Assembly (NCBI GenBank): GCA_017051695.1
Contig: JAFIDK010000001.1
Location: forward strand, 248,001 to 312,000
Source: Algoriphagus aestuarii
GTDB lineage: Bacteria > Bacteroidota > Bacteroidia > Cytophagales > Cyclobacteriaceae
Direction: 5' to 3'
DNA length: 64,000 nucleotides
This document shows, in pieces, positions 52,001-59,914 of this stretch (the first letter of the stretch is position 1; every line of letters starts with the position of its first letter). Both the position numbers and the translations under genes were made by a program. The notes beneath the pieces are model-generated. The model had not been told where the DNA came from. It searched no databases and worked only from the letters and a program-made list of their open reading frames with translations.

Positions 52001-53280
52001 TAAAGTTTGAAGATTTGGCCAATCAATTCACTATTCGATTGAACATACAAGCAGACAGACATCGAGTGATGGTTTGGTTTGATCCAGATATCATGCAAAA
52101 AGTTTTAACCAATCTGTTTTCCAATGCATTTAAATATACCCCATCAGGAGGGCGAATAGAAACGAGGATTAGGGTAATAAAAAAATCTGACAACAGCGAT
52201 AAAGTGGAAATTTCTATAAGTGATACAGGTGTAGGAATTCCTTCTCGCGAACTACCATTTGTTTTTGAACGATTCTACCAAGGAAGTACACCTATTAATG
52301 TAATTCAAAGGAGCACAGGTATCGGTCTTTCATTTGTCAGGGACCTTATACATTTTCAGGGAGGGCAAATATTTGTAAGCAGTAAGGAAGGTGAGGGTAC
52401 AACATTTACAATTTTACTTCCACTTGGGAAAGCCCACTTCAAACCTGAACAAATCACTGCTAAGCCACAGATAAACGAAAAGGCATTACTTATAAAAAGC
52501 GGCCATATTCAGAAGGCAAATAAACGGAAAAGGCTACAAGTCTTGATCGTAGAGGACAATACAGATGTGAAGGAGTTTTTAGTAATAGAGCTAGAACCAG
52601 AATTTGAAGTGATTACGGCTTCAAATGGACAAGAGGGGATAGATCTGGCACTGCAACATATTCCTGACTTAATTTTAAGTGATATCATGATGCCTCAAAT
52701 GGATGGAATAGCCATGAGCAGATTTATTAAATCAGACTTAAGAACGAGTCATATCCCCTTGATTCTTTTGACAGCGAAATCAGGGGAAAGCTCCCAAATT
52801 GAAGGTCTCAATATTGGCATTGATGATTATATAGCAAAGCCATTTAATGTAAAAATTTTAAAAGCCAGAGTAAATAATTTAATTTCTTCCAGAAAGAAGT
52901 TACATGAAATTTTCTCGTCCAAAGAGAGAATTCAGGTTAAAGAAATTATCGAAAATAAACACGATCGGCTATTTATTGAACAAATAGACAATTACATATT
53001 TCAGGAAATAAAGAACCCTTCTCTAAATCATGAAACACTGGCAAAAGAGGTAGGTGTGAGCAAGACACAATTATATAGAAAACTTCAGGCTATCACCGGT
53101 CAAACAGTCCACGAGTATATCAGATCACATCGGTTGAAAATTGCATATGACATTCTGATTACTAATCCGCAAATGCTTATTCTGGAAGTTGCCTATGATG
53201 TGGGATTTAAAGATCCAGCTTACTTTTCTAAAAGTTTTCATGACTTTTATGGAAAATGGCCCAAAGAGGTCAAAGTTTAG
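49075..53280 (+). CDS. Hybrid two-component system regulator (HTCS) of the polysaccharide locus
   Basis: 1401 residues, typical HTCS order. Signal peptide, then two seven-bladed periplasmic propellers (repeats such as MWFGTQNGLCRYNGYEFE, IWIGTSRGLCIWD, LWIGTYAGGVSYYNP), a Y_Y_Y domain (YAYQLIGVDNKWNYV) and one TM helix near 810. Then HisKA with His897 in NISHEFRTPL, HATPase (DIMQKVLTNLFSNAFKYTPSGG; STGIGLSFVRDL), a receiver with Asp1203 in LSDIMMPQMDG, and a C-terminal AraC HTH (VAYDVGFKDPAYFSKSF). It senses an oligosaccharide in the periplasm and activates the divergent susC operon. Confidence 0.96.
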   Translation: MNFKNVLWTIPWIILSSAGGLFGQSFRFEHLTVEDGLSQNTVSAIQQDSLGYMWFGTQNGLCRYNGYEFEIFESTGNDSLTLPSNTINSIMEESNSRIWIGTSRGLCIWDQELGKINRIPLPKNENSLDSEYNVGDILLDRQGGIWLLAENNGYFVFHKKQEENSFSLKLFLDDDEGSFYGELMEDQDSTIWIGTNRSGIWIYTKETDSFKPLFDEPSKQKKLEFTSILQDKHHKIWAATLTGLYTWNPTKREFEFLPELGNRIIRRLYEDRKGRLWIGTDEAGLKLFNRTKGSFISYDHQVSNPNSLSHNSIQSIYLDPQDILWIGTYAGGVSYYNPLKPKFEIFQAGNGSSSLSNNTISGFSEDQSGNVWVATDRGGLNYWDRSKKTFTHFKADKNDPFSISSDIIQSIKSSKEGNLWVGNWMTGLDYFNKVTKKFSHLSYDPNNDSSLISNSINFIFEDTNQDLWVATTEGLSIAKSTQVKKFKAGKDQSLSFANFKNHPDVLKSLSDTYIKTIFKDSKGQIWIGTWVGLNKWDPDSRSFINFNYNPNNLALFTKDYILCVKEGKDGNLLLGTNESGLLYYDIQSNQLSRFSRQNGFPSNKILGIEKDHNGFWWISSANGLIKFNEDDKSHVVFNRHDGLSSNEFRFNANASLTSGEMVFGTNNGFTIFDPDSIKVNLTAPRVSFTRLRIFNEEVTPSKDGILSSVIGLTQQIELKHTQSSIGIDFIGINYTVPAKNTYAYQLIGVDNKWNYVGDKQSADYSFLSPGSYVFKVKASNNDGTWSEPISLSIIVHPPWWETNWFKFFGFLLVVVSLMTAFRFRSYQHRQRNSLLEQTVKSRTLELEKMNSELSEKQIEITAQKEELINQRDQLENQSLKLEELNRLKTNFFLNISHEFRTPLTLIISPLEKMVSMKNVENWPAMKRQLELMSKNGKELLGLINELLEVRNLESNGTIKISAVELDLIGFIESFILKFEDLANQFTIRLNIQADRHRVMVWFDPDIMQKVLTNLFSNAFKYTPSGGRIETRIRVIKKSDNSDKVEISISDTGVGIPSRELPFVFERFYQGSTPINVIQRSTGIGLSFVRDLIHFQGGQIFVSSKEGEGTTFTILLPLGKAHFKPEQITAKPQINEKALLIKSGHIQKANKRKRLQVLIVEDNTDVKEFLVIELEPEFEVITASNGQEGIDLALQHIPDLILSDIMMPQMDGIAMSRFIKSDLRTSHIPLILLTAKSGESSQIEGLNIGIDDYIAKPFNVKILKARVNNLISSRKKLHEIFSSKERIQVKEIIENKHDRLFIEQIDNYIFQEIKNPSLNHETLAKEVGVSKTQLYRKLQAITGQTVHEYIRSHRLKIAYDILITNPQMLILEVAYDVGFKDPAYFSKSFHDFYGKWPKEVKV

Positions 53281-53344
53281 CAAGCTTCTATTTCTTGAAT
53301 ATATTTTTGGGAAAGTTGAGACATTTTCATGAGTCCTTCTATAC

Positions 53345-54457
53345 TTATTTAATTTTGGCTGAATCCTTGGCAGCTGCCAGCACTGATTCCCAGGTAGGGT
53401 ATTTCTCGTTATCACTTTCGCTCAAGGCTTGTACAATTGCGGTAAAACGTGGATCAAAAAACTGAGCATACTCAAAAAGCTCCAATCCCGATGCAGGATC
53501 CCAAGGCGACCCCGGCTTATAATGATCATTTCCCTCAGCATATCTCAAACTATCAAAAGCCACTTTCGAATTTGTCCATTGGGGATAAATTTTCTCCCCT
53601 CTGGCATATGGGATAACCAGTTCTACAGACTTTTTCACGGAACCTCCGACTGAATTCTCATAAGAGTATAGATTGGGAATATCCTCCTTCAGTAACAGGA
53701 TTATGGACAGTATAGGCTTCAGACCTCCGGAATGATAAGAAAGTGCGTCTCTTTCTCTCAGGTCAAACGTGGACCCATCGGCATAGAAATTCTTTTCAAT
53801 ATACTGCTCCACTTCTGATCTGGTGAAGCTCAATAGGTCCTCATCCTTCGTCACACTTCCCACCATCGCTACAATTTTGATCCGCTTGCTTCTCCAATTC
53901 CCCAATTCCTCTGGATAGCTTCCCTTTATTTCTGCCTTCGCGATACTTTCCATCCAATCAAACATTTGAGATCTTTCATTTGACTCCAAAGCGTCTTTGA
54001 TATAGTCCGCAACTACAAAAAAAGGCGTGAGTTTATTCTCATTGATCGGATTACCGGTTGGTTTGTAGAAACTGGCCCAGGCAAGTATGAACTCCTTTGC
54101 CTTGATAGCATATTTTTTCTCTCCTGACACCACATATGCATATCCTAGATAATGTGCTTTCTCCACGTCTTTTAGCTTGGCAATGGTCTCTTGTCTCAAT
54201 GGATTTTTGTCATGCAGTCCTTCATAATAAATGATGGATGCAGGATTTGGGATATCGTCTAAAGCCTCATCAGCTTTGGATTTTATTTCAAAAAATGACT
54301 CATATGCTAATTTGTCGCTGGCAATTAACTCTTTAAGACTAAGCTTATCCTGGTCTGTCAAAGGGATCACAGGCATCAACTCAAAGGAGCAAAGAGTTAA
54401 AATAAGCACTATGGAAAAGAAAGTTATCCTCAAATTTTGGATGGTTTTAATGGGCAT
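53345..54457 (-). CDS. Alginate-lyase-fold polysaccharide lyase candidate
   Basis: 370 residues with an N-terminal signal/membrane segment. Helical toroid of the Alginate_lyase (PF05426-like) type: YYEGLHDKNPLRQETIAKLKD, AYVVSGEKKYAIKAKEFILAWA, GNWRSKRIKIVAMVGSV and YADGSTFDLRERDALSYHSGG. The Asn-Trp-Arg and Tyr-His residues of the last two motifs are the expected catalytic set. Families with this fold (PL5, PL38 and others) act on alginate or glucuronans. I cannot decide which; in a pectate lyase locus another uronan is possible. It is convergent with the HTCS gene. Confidence 0.75.
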   Translation of the reverse strand: MPIKTIQNLRITFFSIVLILTLCSFELMPVIPLTDQDKLSLKELIASDKLAYESFFEIKSKADEALDDIPNPASIIYYEGLHDKNPLRQETIAKLKDVEKAHYLGYAYVVSGEKKYAIKAKEFILAWASFYKPTGNPINENKLTPFFVVADYIKDALESNERSQMFDWMESIAKAEIKGSYPEELGNWRSKRIKIVAMVGSVTKDEDLLSFTRSEVEQYIEKNFYADGSTFDLRERDALSYHSGGLKPILSIILLLKEDIPNLYSYENSVGGSVKKSVELVIPYARGEKIYPQWTNSKVAFDSLRYAEGNDHYKPGSPWDPASGLELFEYAQFFDPRFTAIVQALSESDNEKYPTWESVLAAAKDSAKIK

Positions 54458-54558
54458 AAAATTCTGGATGACACAATGATTTGAATTCTTTTAATGACTT
54501 TTGATTTATCCAAACACAAAATTATGAGTTGAAATATGTCAAGTCTTTTCGGGTTATT

Positions 54559-55983
54559 TTAATTGATCAATCCAATTTCTAAAGAAGTATCGATTTTTCC
54601 TGGAGCAGTGAATACTTCCTCGGCATCATCAACAACCAACACCCAATCATTCCCTTTACCTGCTGTGGGAGGTTTTATTAGAAAGGCATCGGAGGAATGG
54701 TTAATTTGAACCTCATAGGAATTTCCCGTTCTAGGATCATACCACCATTTTTTTAAATTCTTACTTTTCAAACCCGAAAAATCAATTCTAGTCGGCTTTC
54801 CAGTCGGGAAGTAAACCATTGCATAGGTTCCCTGATCATCTCTGGTCGCAATTACATAATTTTCATCATCTATTTGCTCGTCCAAGATCATGGACTGATC
54901 TGGAATCCTAGTCAAAAAAGGACGAGATAGCATCAGGTTTTTCAAGTGTTTCACCTGATTGGCCATTGGCAAATCCAAAGCTACTTTCCAAGGACGAAGT
55001 GGCTGATTGATAGGATCTTTATCAGTATCGTACATTTGCCACACATCGTGACATCCATAAGTCTGCCCAAATGCACCAGCAAAAACATTCCAGTACATAA
55101 TTCTTCTTATATCTTCCGGAACACTGTGTCCTAATTCTTTAGCATTAAAACAATTGGGGTGATCCTCATAGAGAGGCTCCCCATCTAGCACTGGCTTTAC
55201 TGAGGCAAGATTGTAATCATGGGTAATATGGGAATAGGTGCCTTGATTGGCACAATGCCCCGTCTGATGCATATTGAAATCCAGCCAATTCTCATTGTGA
55301 AACCAAGTGGAAGAACCACCATCTTCTTTAGGCTGTGGATGAAAACTCATCAAAGTGCGGTCGTATCCACCTGCTTGGGCAGCAATACCTTCAGCCATGG
55401 CATTCCATACTTTTACATCATCCGAATCCAACCGGGGGTTTCTATCTCCACCGATTACCCAGATGATATTGTCAAAATCCTTCAATCGATTTCCTATCCA
55501 CTCTCCGAATTTTCCGGCATTTTCTACATCAAAAATTTCTGGCCCTAAACCCCAACTTTCTGTAAATAGTTTATCTCCCCAAGTTGGCAGCAAAGCCACA
55601 TAGAGCCCTAACTCATCTGCCTTCCGTATCGCATATTCCACATGTTCAAAATATTTCTCGTTGGGTAAGAGAGGGTTATTATCCATAAGAGGTATTTCTC
55701 CATAGGGATTAGGTGACTGTAAGCCATCCAATTCTGCTAGTGCCACTGTTTGAATCACGGTAAATCCTTGTGACTTACGTTTTTCTAAATACATGTCGAT
55801 TTCTTCTCTATCACATCGATGGAGCAACTCCCAAGCTGTATCGGCTAACCAAAAAAATGGTGTCCCATCTTCAGTAACTAAAAACCTATCATTTTCACTC
55901 ACTTTCAACCTTTGTGCCATTAAACATATAGAACTTAAAAAGGTGAAAATCAACAGCAACAAATACTTCTTATTAATATTCAT
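54559..55983 (-). CDS. DUF4038 glycoside hydrolase, GH140 (apiosidase)-like
   Basis: 474 residues with signal peptide (LLLLIFTFLSSICLMAQ). The DUF4038 TIM barrel opens FLVTEDGTPFFWLADTAWELL and continues YLEKRKSQGFTVIQTVAL. Candidate catalytic pair: Asp180 in WVIGGDRNPR and Glu269 in PVLDGEPLYEDHP. A C-terminal beta-sandwich of the Collagen_bind_2 type begins near residue 375 (YVIATRDDQGTYAMVYFPTG). The characterised GH140 enzyme of Bacteroides thetaiotaomicron cuts apiose-galacturonic acid linkages; other DUF4038 proteins are uncharacterised. About 100 bp upstream of the lyase gene. Confidence 0.82.
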   Translation of the reverse strand: MNINKKYLLLLIFTFLSSICLMAQRLKVSENDRFLVTEDGTPFFWLADTAWELLHRCDREEIDMYLEKRKSQGFTVIQTVALAELDGLQSPNPYGEIPLMDNNPLLPNEKYFEHVEYAIRKADELGLYVALLPTWGDKLFTESWGLGPEIFDVENAGKFGEWIGNRLKDFDNIIWVIGGDRNPRLDSDDVKVWNAMAEGIAAQAGGYDRTLMSFHPQPKEDGGSSTWFHNENWLDFNMHQTGHCANQGTYSHITHDYNLASVKPVLDGEPLYEDHPNCFNAKELGHSVPEDIRRIMYWNVFAGAFGQTYGCHDVWQMYDTDKDPINQPLRPWKVALDLPMANQVKHLKNLMLSRPFLTRIPDQSMILDEQIDDENYVIATRDDQGTYAMVYFPTGKPTRIDFSGLKSKNLKKWWYDPRTGNSYEVQINHSSDAFLIKPPTAGKGNDWVLVVDDAEEVFTAPGKIDTSLEIGLIN

Positions 55984-56266
55984 GAATTCCTTAATTGATT
56001 ATTCTAAACTTTAAAAATGTAAAATTTTCTGTTAAAAAGTCGATTCCCTTATTTTCAGACAAACCATTTTTTTAAACTAAAACATGAAACTCTCAAGACT
56101 ACTGGTTGATTCTCACAAATCGTAAATTGAACCCAAGTGTAAATAATTGAATTCGTCAATCATAACCTCATCCCATTATACACTAAATTATTATTTGATA
56201 CTTTAGTCACTTATAGGAGCCATTTTATTCAAATGCCGGTTTCACTCTCTAAAGGAAGGATTATCT
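55984..56266. other. Spacer separating the uronan locus from the P450 cluster
   Basis: 283 bp without a gene. It contains the promoter of the GH140-like gene on the minus strand. The P450-cluster transcript must end in or before it, but no clear hairpin with a T-run was found. Confidence 0.4.
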
Positions 56267-57064
56267 TCAACAGTGGTTATCAAAAAACCTAAGCGTACTC
56301 TCCAGATGCTTTTGCCAGTATGCCCACTGATGCCCTCCATCAAATTCCTCATAGGAATGCTCCACTTCTAATTCTGATAATTGCTCATGTAAAAGTCTAT
56401 TCCCAGCAAGCAATTCATCTTCTTTTCCGCAATCAAAGCGAATGGCTGGCAAAGAATGTACGTTCCTTTTGATCAGGTCAATTACATCATTTTCAGCATC
56501 CCGTAGCCTGTAGGATTCAAGAGATTCTTCAACAAATAAGGACATTTCAGAAAACCTGGTGATGGCACTATGAGCTGAAATAGCAGAAAACACCTCAGGA
56601 TATTGAGCTCCTAATTTCAAGGCTCCGTAACCTCCCATGGAAAGACCACCAATGCAGATTGGGGATTTTTCACTGGCGCAGGGAATATTCTCGCGGATAG
56701 CCTCTGGCACATCTGAAACAATCCACTGTGCAAAATCCTGTTCTTGATGTGCTAAATATCCTGAACCATCTCCCCAAAGTCCGTCAGAAGGCATGGCAAT
56801 AATAGCCGGTCGTATGTTACCAGATTCCATCAACCACTTTGCTGTCACATGTGCACCTCCTTTCATCGCCCAAACCCAAGCAGATCCATAAACTCCATGC
56901 AGCAAAATGTAGATGGGAAGATCCGTTAGATTGTCTATCACCTTGGGCACAAAGAGGCAGATATCTCCCCTGCCTTTTAAGTTGGGCGTCTTGACTGTCA
57001 AAAAACGAAGGCCAGAATGCTCAAACATCTCGTCTGACAATTCTATGGTTCTAAAACTGCTCAT
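56267..57064 (-). CDS. Alpha/beta-hydrolase, esterase D / S-formylglutathione-hydrolase-like
   Basis: 265 residues. Esterase D fold: oxyanion region ILLHGVYGSAWVWAMKGGAH, nucleophile Ser142 in GGLSMGGYGA, likely Asp216 in CGKEDELL and His245 in DGGHQWAYW. No signal peptide, so cytoplasmic. It ends the run P450, ferredoxin, reductase, alcohol dehydrogenase, esterase, with 11 bp after the dehydrogenase gene. It could hydrolyse an S-formyl thiol adduct from formaldehyde released in demethylation, or deacylate a sugar. Both are inferences. Confidence 0.85.
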   Translation of the reverse strand: MSSFRTIELSDEMFEHSGLRFLTVKTPNLKGRGDICLFVPKVIDNLTDLPIYILLHGVYGSAWVWAMKGGAHVTAKWLMESGNIRPAIIAMPSDGLWGDGSGYLAHQEQDFAQWIVSDVPEAIRENIPCASEKSPICIGGLSMGGYGALKLGAQYPEVFSAISAHSAITRFSEMSLFVEESLESYRLRDAENDVIDLIKRNVHSLPAIRFDCGKEDELLAGNRLLHEQLSELEVEHSYEEFDGGHQWAYWQKHLESTLRFFDNHC

Positions 57065-57075
57065 AATTTATGGCT

Positions 57076-58194
57076 TTAGGGAAAAATGATTACGCCTTTG
57101 GCATTTACTCCAGCTAGCATATCATCAAATGCTTGTTGCAGCTCATCCAAGCTGTATTCCTTACTGATCATTTGATCTAATTTAAGCTGCCCATTTTTAT
57201 ACAATTGCATCAGGATAGGAAAATCAATCTGCGGTCGGCACTTGCCATAGAGTGGATTGATATAGATTTTATCCCATTCAAAAAGCCGCATATCTATCGT
57301 AATCTCCTCTTCTATTCCACTCACCTGAACCGCCGTGCCTGCATTTCGGATCATGGCCAGAGGCGCAGCTCCCAAAGCAGGAATAGCTGTACATTCAAAG
57401 GCATAATCAGCTCCTCTTCCACCTAGCATCTCTTTGACTTTACCCGAAGCGCTGATCAGTCCTACATCATCCTTTTCAGCCAAAATAACCTCAGTTGCTC
57501 CAAACATCTTCGCCATTTCCAATTTTACCGGATTAATATCCACGGCGATAATCCTGCTTGCCCCGGCGATTTGACAGGCATTGATTACATTCAATCCAAC
57601 CCCTCCACAGCCTAGGACTACCACTGAACTACCAGCTTTGAGTTTGGCAGCATTTACCACAGACCCATAGCCAGTCATCACGCCACAGCTGATAATGCTG
57701 GCAGCAGAAAAATTCAGATTTGCCTCCTCTACTTTCACTACTGCGGACTCCTTCACTAAGGTATATTCACTTAAAGTACCCAAGTTGAAAGATCGCTCTA
57801 TTGGATTGCCCTCCCACTTGGTACTTCCCAAAGTGGCCTGACCTGGTGTATGTCCATTTCCCCCGGCAACTACCGGCGAATTATTTTCGCAAATGTGCTG
57901 ATTGCCTTCCTGACATTGAAAGCAATGCATGCACGGCGTAGCCCAATTCAGAATCACTTGATCACCGGGTTTTACGCTTGTCACCGCAGCTCCAACTTGC
58001 TCCACTACTCCTGCACCTTCATGCCCCATTACTATAGGTTTGCCCCAGCTTAGTGAGTCATAATCAGTATGGCAAAGTCCAGCAGCTTTCATTTTCACCA
58101 GTACTTCATCCGGTTCCGGATCAGAAATACTGACCTCACAAATGCTAAAAGTGCCATCTCCTTTGGCTACGGCTGATTTGGAAAGTTTTGACAT
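57076..58194 (-). CDS. Zinc-dependent alcohol dehydrogenase, class III-like
   Basis: 372 residues. Catalytic zinc ligands Cys41 (CHTDYD) and His58 with Glu59 (GHEGAGVV). The structural zinc set is Cys88, Cys91, Cys94 and Cys102. The Rossmann motif VVVLGCGGVGLNVI is intact. Class III relatives oxidise S-hydroxymethylglutathione. Orthologues next to sugar-demethylating P450s in marine flavobacteria are known; their role in formaldehyde handling has been questioned. It is 154 bp downstream of the ferredoxin reductase gene, longer than the other gaps, so an internal promoter is possible. Confidence 0.9.
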   Translation of the reverse strand: MSKLSKSAVAKGDGTFSICEVSISDPEPDEVLVKMKAAGLCHTDYDSLSWGKPIVMGHEGAGVVEQVGAAVTSVKPGDQVILNWATPCMHCFQCQEGNQHICENNSPVVAGGNGHTPGQATLGSTKWEGNPIERSFNLGTLSEYTLVKESAVVKVEEANLNFSAASIISCGVMTGYGSVVNAAKLKAGSSVVVLGCGGVGLNVINACQIAGASRIIAVDINPVKLEMAKMFGATEVILAEKDDVGLISASGKVKEMLGGRGADYAFECTAIPALGAAPLAMIRNAGTAVQVSGIEEEITIDMRLFEWDKIYINPLYGKCRPQIDFPILMQLYKNGQLKLDQMISKEYSLDELQQAFDDMLAGVNAKGVIIFP

Positions 58195-58348
58195 AGTTTG
58201 TGTTAATTATAGAACCACCGTGACCAAAGGCGGAACAGAGGTTTAAATGTTTGTTTTACTTACCCTTAAGCTTTGAGCTAAATGGAATAATAGCCAATCT
58301 AAGTTTGGCTAGGTTGAATTACTATTTATTTACCCTGATCCCGTAGTT

Positions 58349-59605
58349 CTATCTCCCAATAGATTTAAGTTCAATTTCAGGATTCTTCAGTTTTTCTTTG
58401 TCTATAGGCTCTCCACATTTGATGAATTTAGTGCCCCAAACATAAGCTTTTGCTGAATTCACCACGTCAACGGCCAGCAGCTCATTTCCCCGAAAGTACC
58501 AGATGGAAAAAACCAGCTCTGATTCTTTTCGCAAAACTGCCTCATCATATCCAGCAGACAATCCAACTAGTTGCAGTTTCACTTCATATTGATCAGACCA
58601 AAACCAAGGAATGGCGTCATAGAAAACATCTTTACCACAGATTGCCCCAGCAGCGATTTTGGCCTGATCCACTGCATTCTGCACACATTCCAGTCTGAGA
58701 TATCGCTTGTAATGAGGGTTGAAATGATCTGTACAATCCCCGATTGCATAAATATTCGGATCGTTGGTACATGAAGTCTCATCAACTCGAATTCCATTTT
58801 CTATTTGTAATCCAGCCGCGGATGCCAATTCTGAATTCACTTGAATACCTACCCCAAGTACCAGCATATCGGCAGGAAAGCTACTGCCATCCTCGCAAAT
58901 TACCTGAACTTTCTCACCATCTTCTGCTATGGAAATCACCTGTTTATTGCAGTGGATGCTTACTCCATTTGCCGCATGAAGACTCTCAAAAAACGAAGAC
59001 ATCTCAGGCGCAGTAACACGTGCCAACACTCTACATTCCCGCTCCAGCACTGTGACTTTTGCTCCTAATTTCCTTAAAGAAGCTGCTGTCTCCAGCCCTA
59101 TATACCCACCTCCGATGATGACTACTTCTTGACTTGGGTTCTTAGAAATTTTATCCCGAATTCCGTTGACATCAGCGGCAGTTCGTAACGGATAAACATG
59201 TTTAGCTTCGGATAAACCCCTGATCGATGGGATCATCGCCCGAGCACCTGTAGCAAGAACCAGTTTATCGTAAGCTTGCCATATACCATTGTCCAGCTGT
59301 ACTTTTTGAGCTTTTCGATCTATTTTCAGCGCTCTGATTCCAAGGAGTAATTGTATGTTTTCTATACTATAGCTTTCAGGAGACTTCAGGAGATTTTGTC
59401 CCAATGCTTCTGCGCTATGGAGGTAAGTTTTGGAAAGAGGAGGACGATGATAAGGTAATTCCGAGTCTGAGTCAATAAGCAATATTTTCCCTTCCCACCC
59501 TTCTTTGCGCAACGCAAATGCACAATTCACACCTGCATGACTAGCCCCGATTATCACACAGATCTGATTTTCTGCTAGGTTTTCTGACAGGCTCACATCC
59601 CTCAT
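58349..59605 (-). CDS. Ferredoxin reductase for the P450 (putidaredoxin-reductase type)
   Basis: 418 residues. FAD motif VIIGASHAGVNCAFALRKEG at the N-terminus, NAD motif VVIIGGGYIGLETAASLRK near 150, and the FAD-pyrophosphate GDCTDHFN with ANIYAIGDC-type context (DPNIYAIGDCTDHF). It passes electrons from NADH to the 2Fe-2S ferredoxin. Its start overlaps the ferredoxin stop by 4 bp (ATGA), so translation is coupled. Together with the next two genes it forms a full class I bacterial P450 electron chain. Confidence 0.94.
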   Translation of the reverse strand: MRDVSLSENLAENQICVIIGASHAGVNCAFALRKEGWEGKILLIDSDSELPYHRPPLSKTYLHSAEALGQNLLKSPESYSIENIQLLLGIRALKIDRKAQKVQLDNGIWQAYDKLVLATGARAMIPSIRGLSEAKHVYPLRTAADVNGIRDKISKNPSQEVVIIGGGYIGLETAASLRKLGAKVTVLERECRVLARVTAPEMSSFFESLHAANGVSIHCNKQVISIAEDGEKVQVICEDGSSFPADMLVLGVGIQVNSELASAAGLQIENGIRVDETSCTNDPNIYAIGDCTDHFNPHYKRYLRLECVQNAVDQAKIAAGAICGKDVFYDAIPWFWSDQYEVKLQLVGLSAGYDEAVLRKESELVFSIWYFRGNELLAVDVVNSAKAYVWGTKFIKCGEPIDKEKLKNPEIELKSIGR

Positions 59606-59910
59606 TTGGCAACGCGTAAAACTACTCCATCCAGCACCTCGCTAATCTGCAGTTGACAGGAAAGCCGACTGTACTGATCTGCATGATCATCCAATTCCAG
59701 CATATCCGTTTCGATTTCGCTCGCCTCACCAGTTTTCGAGACATCCTCAGGAGCCACATGGACGTGACAAGTGGCACAGGAACATACTCCCCCACAATCA
59801 CCGTCGATCCCTTTTATTCCATTTTCCACGGCCAATGCCATCACTGAACCTGAAAACCCTTCCACAGTAATCCTTTGCTCATCGCTTGTTATAAAAGTAA
59901 TTTTTGCCAT
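59602..59910 (-). CDS. 2Fe-2S ferredoxin for the P450 (putidaredoxin/adrenodoxin type)
   Basis: 102 residues. The cluster motif C-x5-C-x2-C in GDCGGVCSCATCHVHV (with one additional Cys inside) and the fourth Cys in RLSCQLQISEVLDG are present. The acidic interaction helix TDMLELDDHADQ, typical for P450-specific ferredoxins, lies between. It is placed 4 bp after the P450 gene. Confidence 0.95.
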   Translation of the reverse strand: MAKITFITSDEQRITVEGFSGSVMALAVENGIKGIDGDCGGVCSCATCHVHVAPEDVSKTGEASEIETDMLELDDHADQYSRLSCQLQISEVLDGVVLRVAK

Positions 59911-59914
59911 TTCT

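Noticed and set aside
53281-53344. Terminator between the convergent HTCS and lyase genes
   Set aside because: Looked for in the 64-bp gap, but no stem with adjoining T-run was found.
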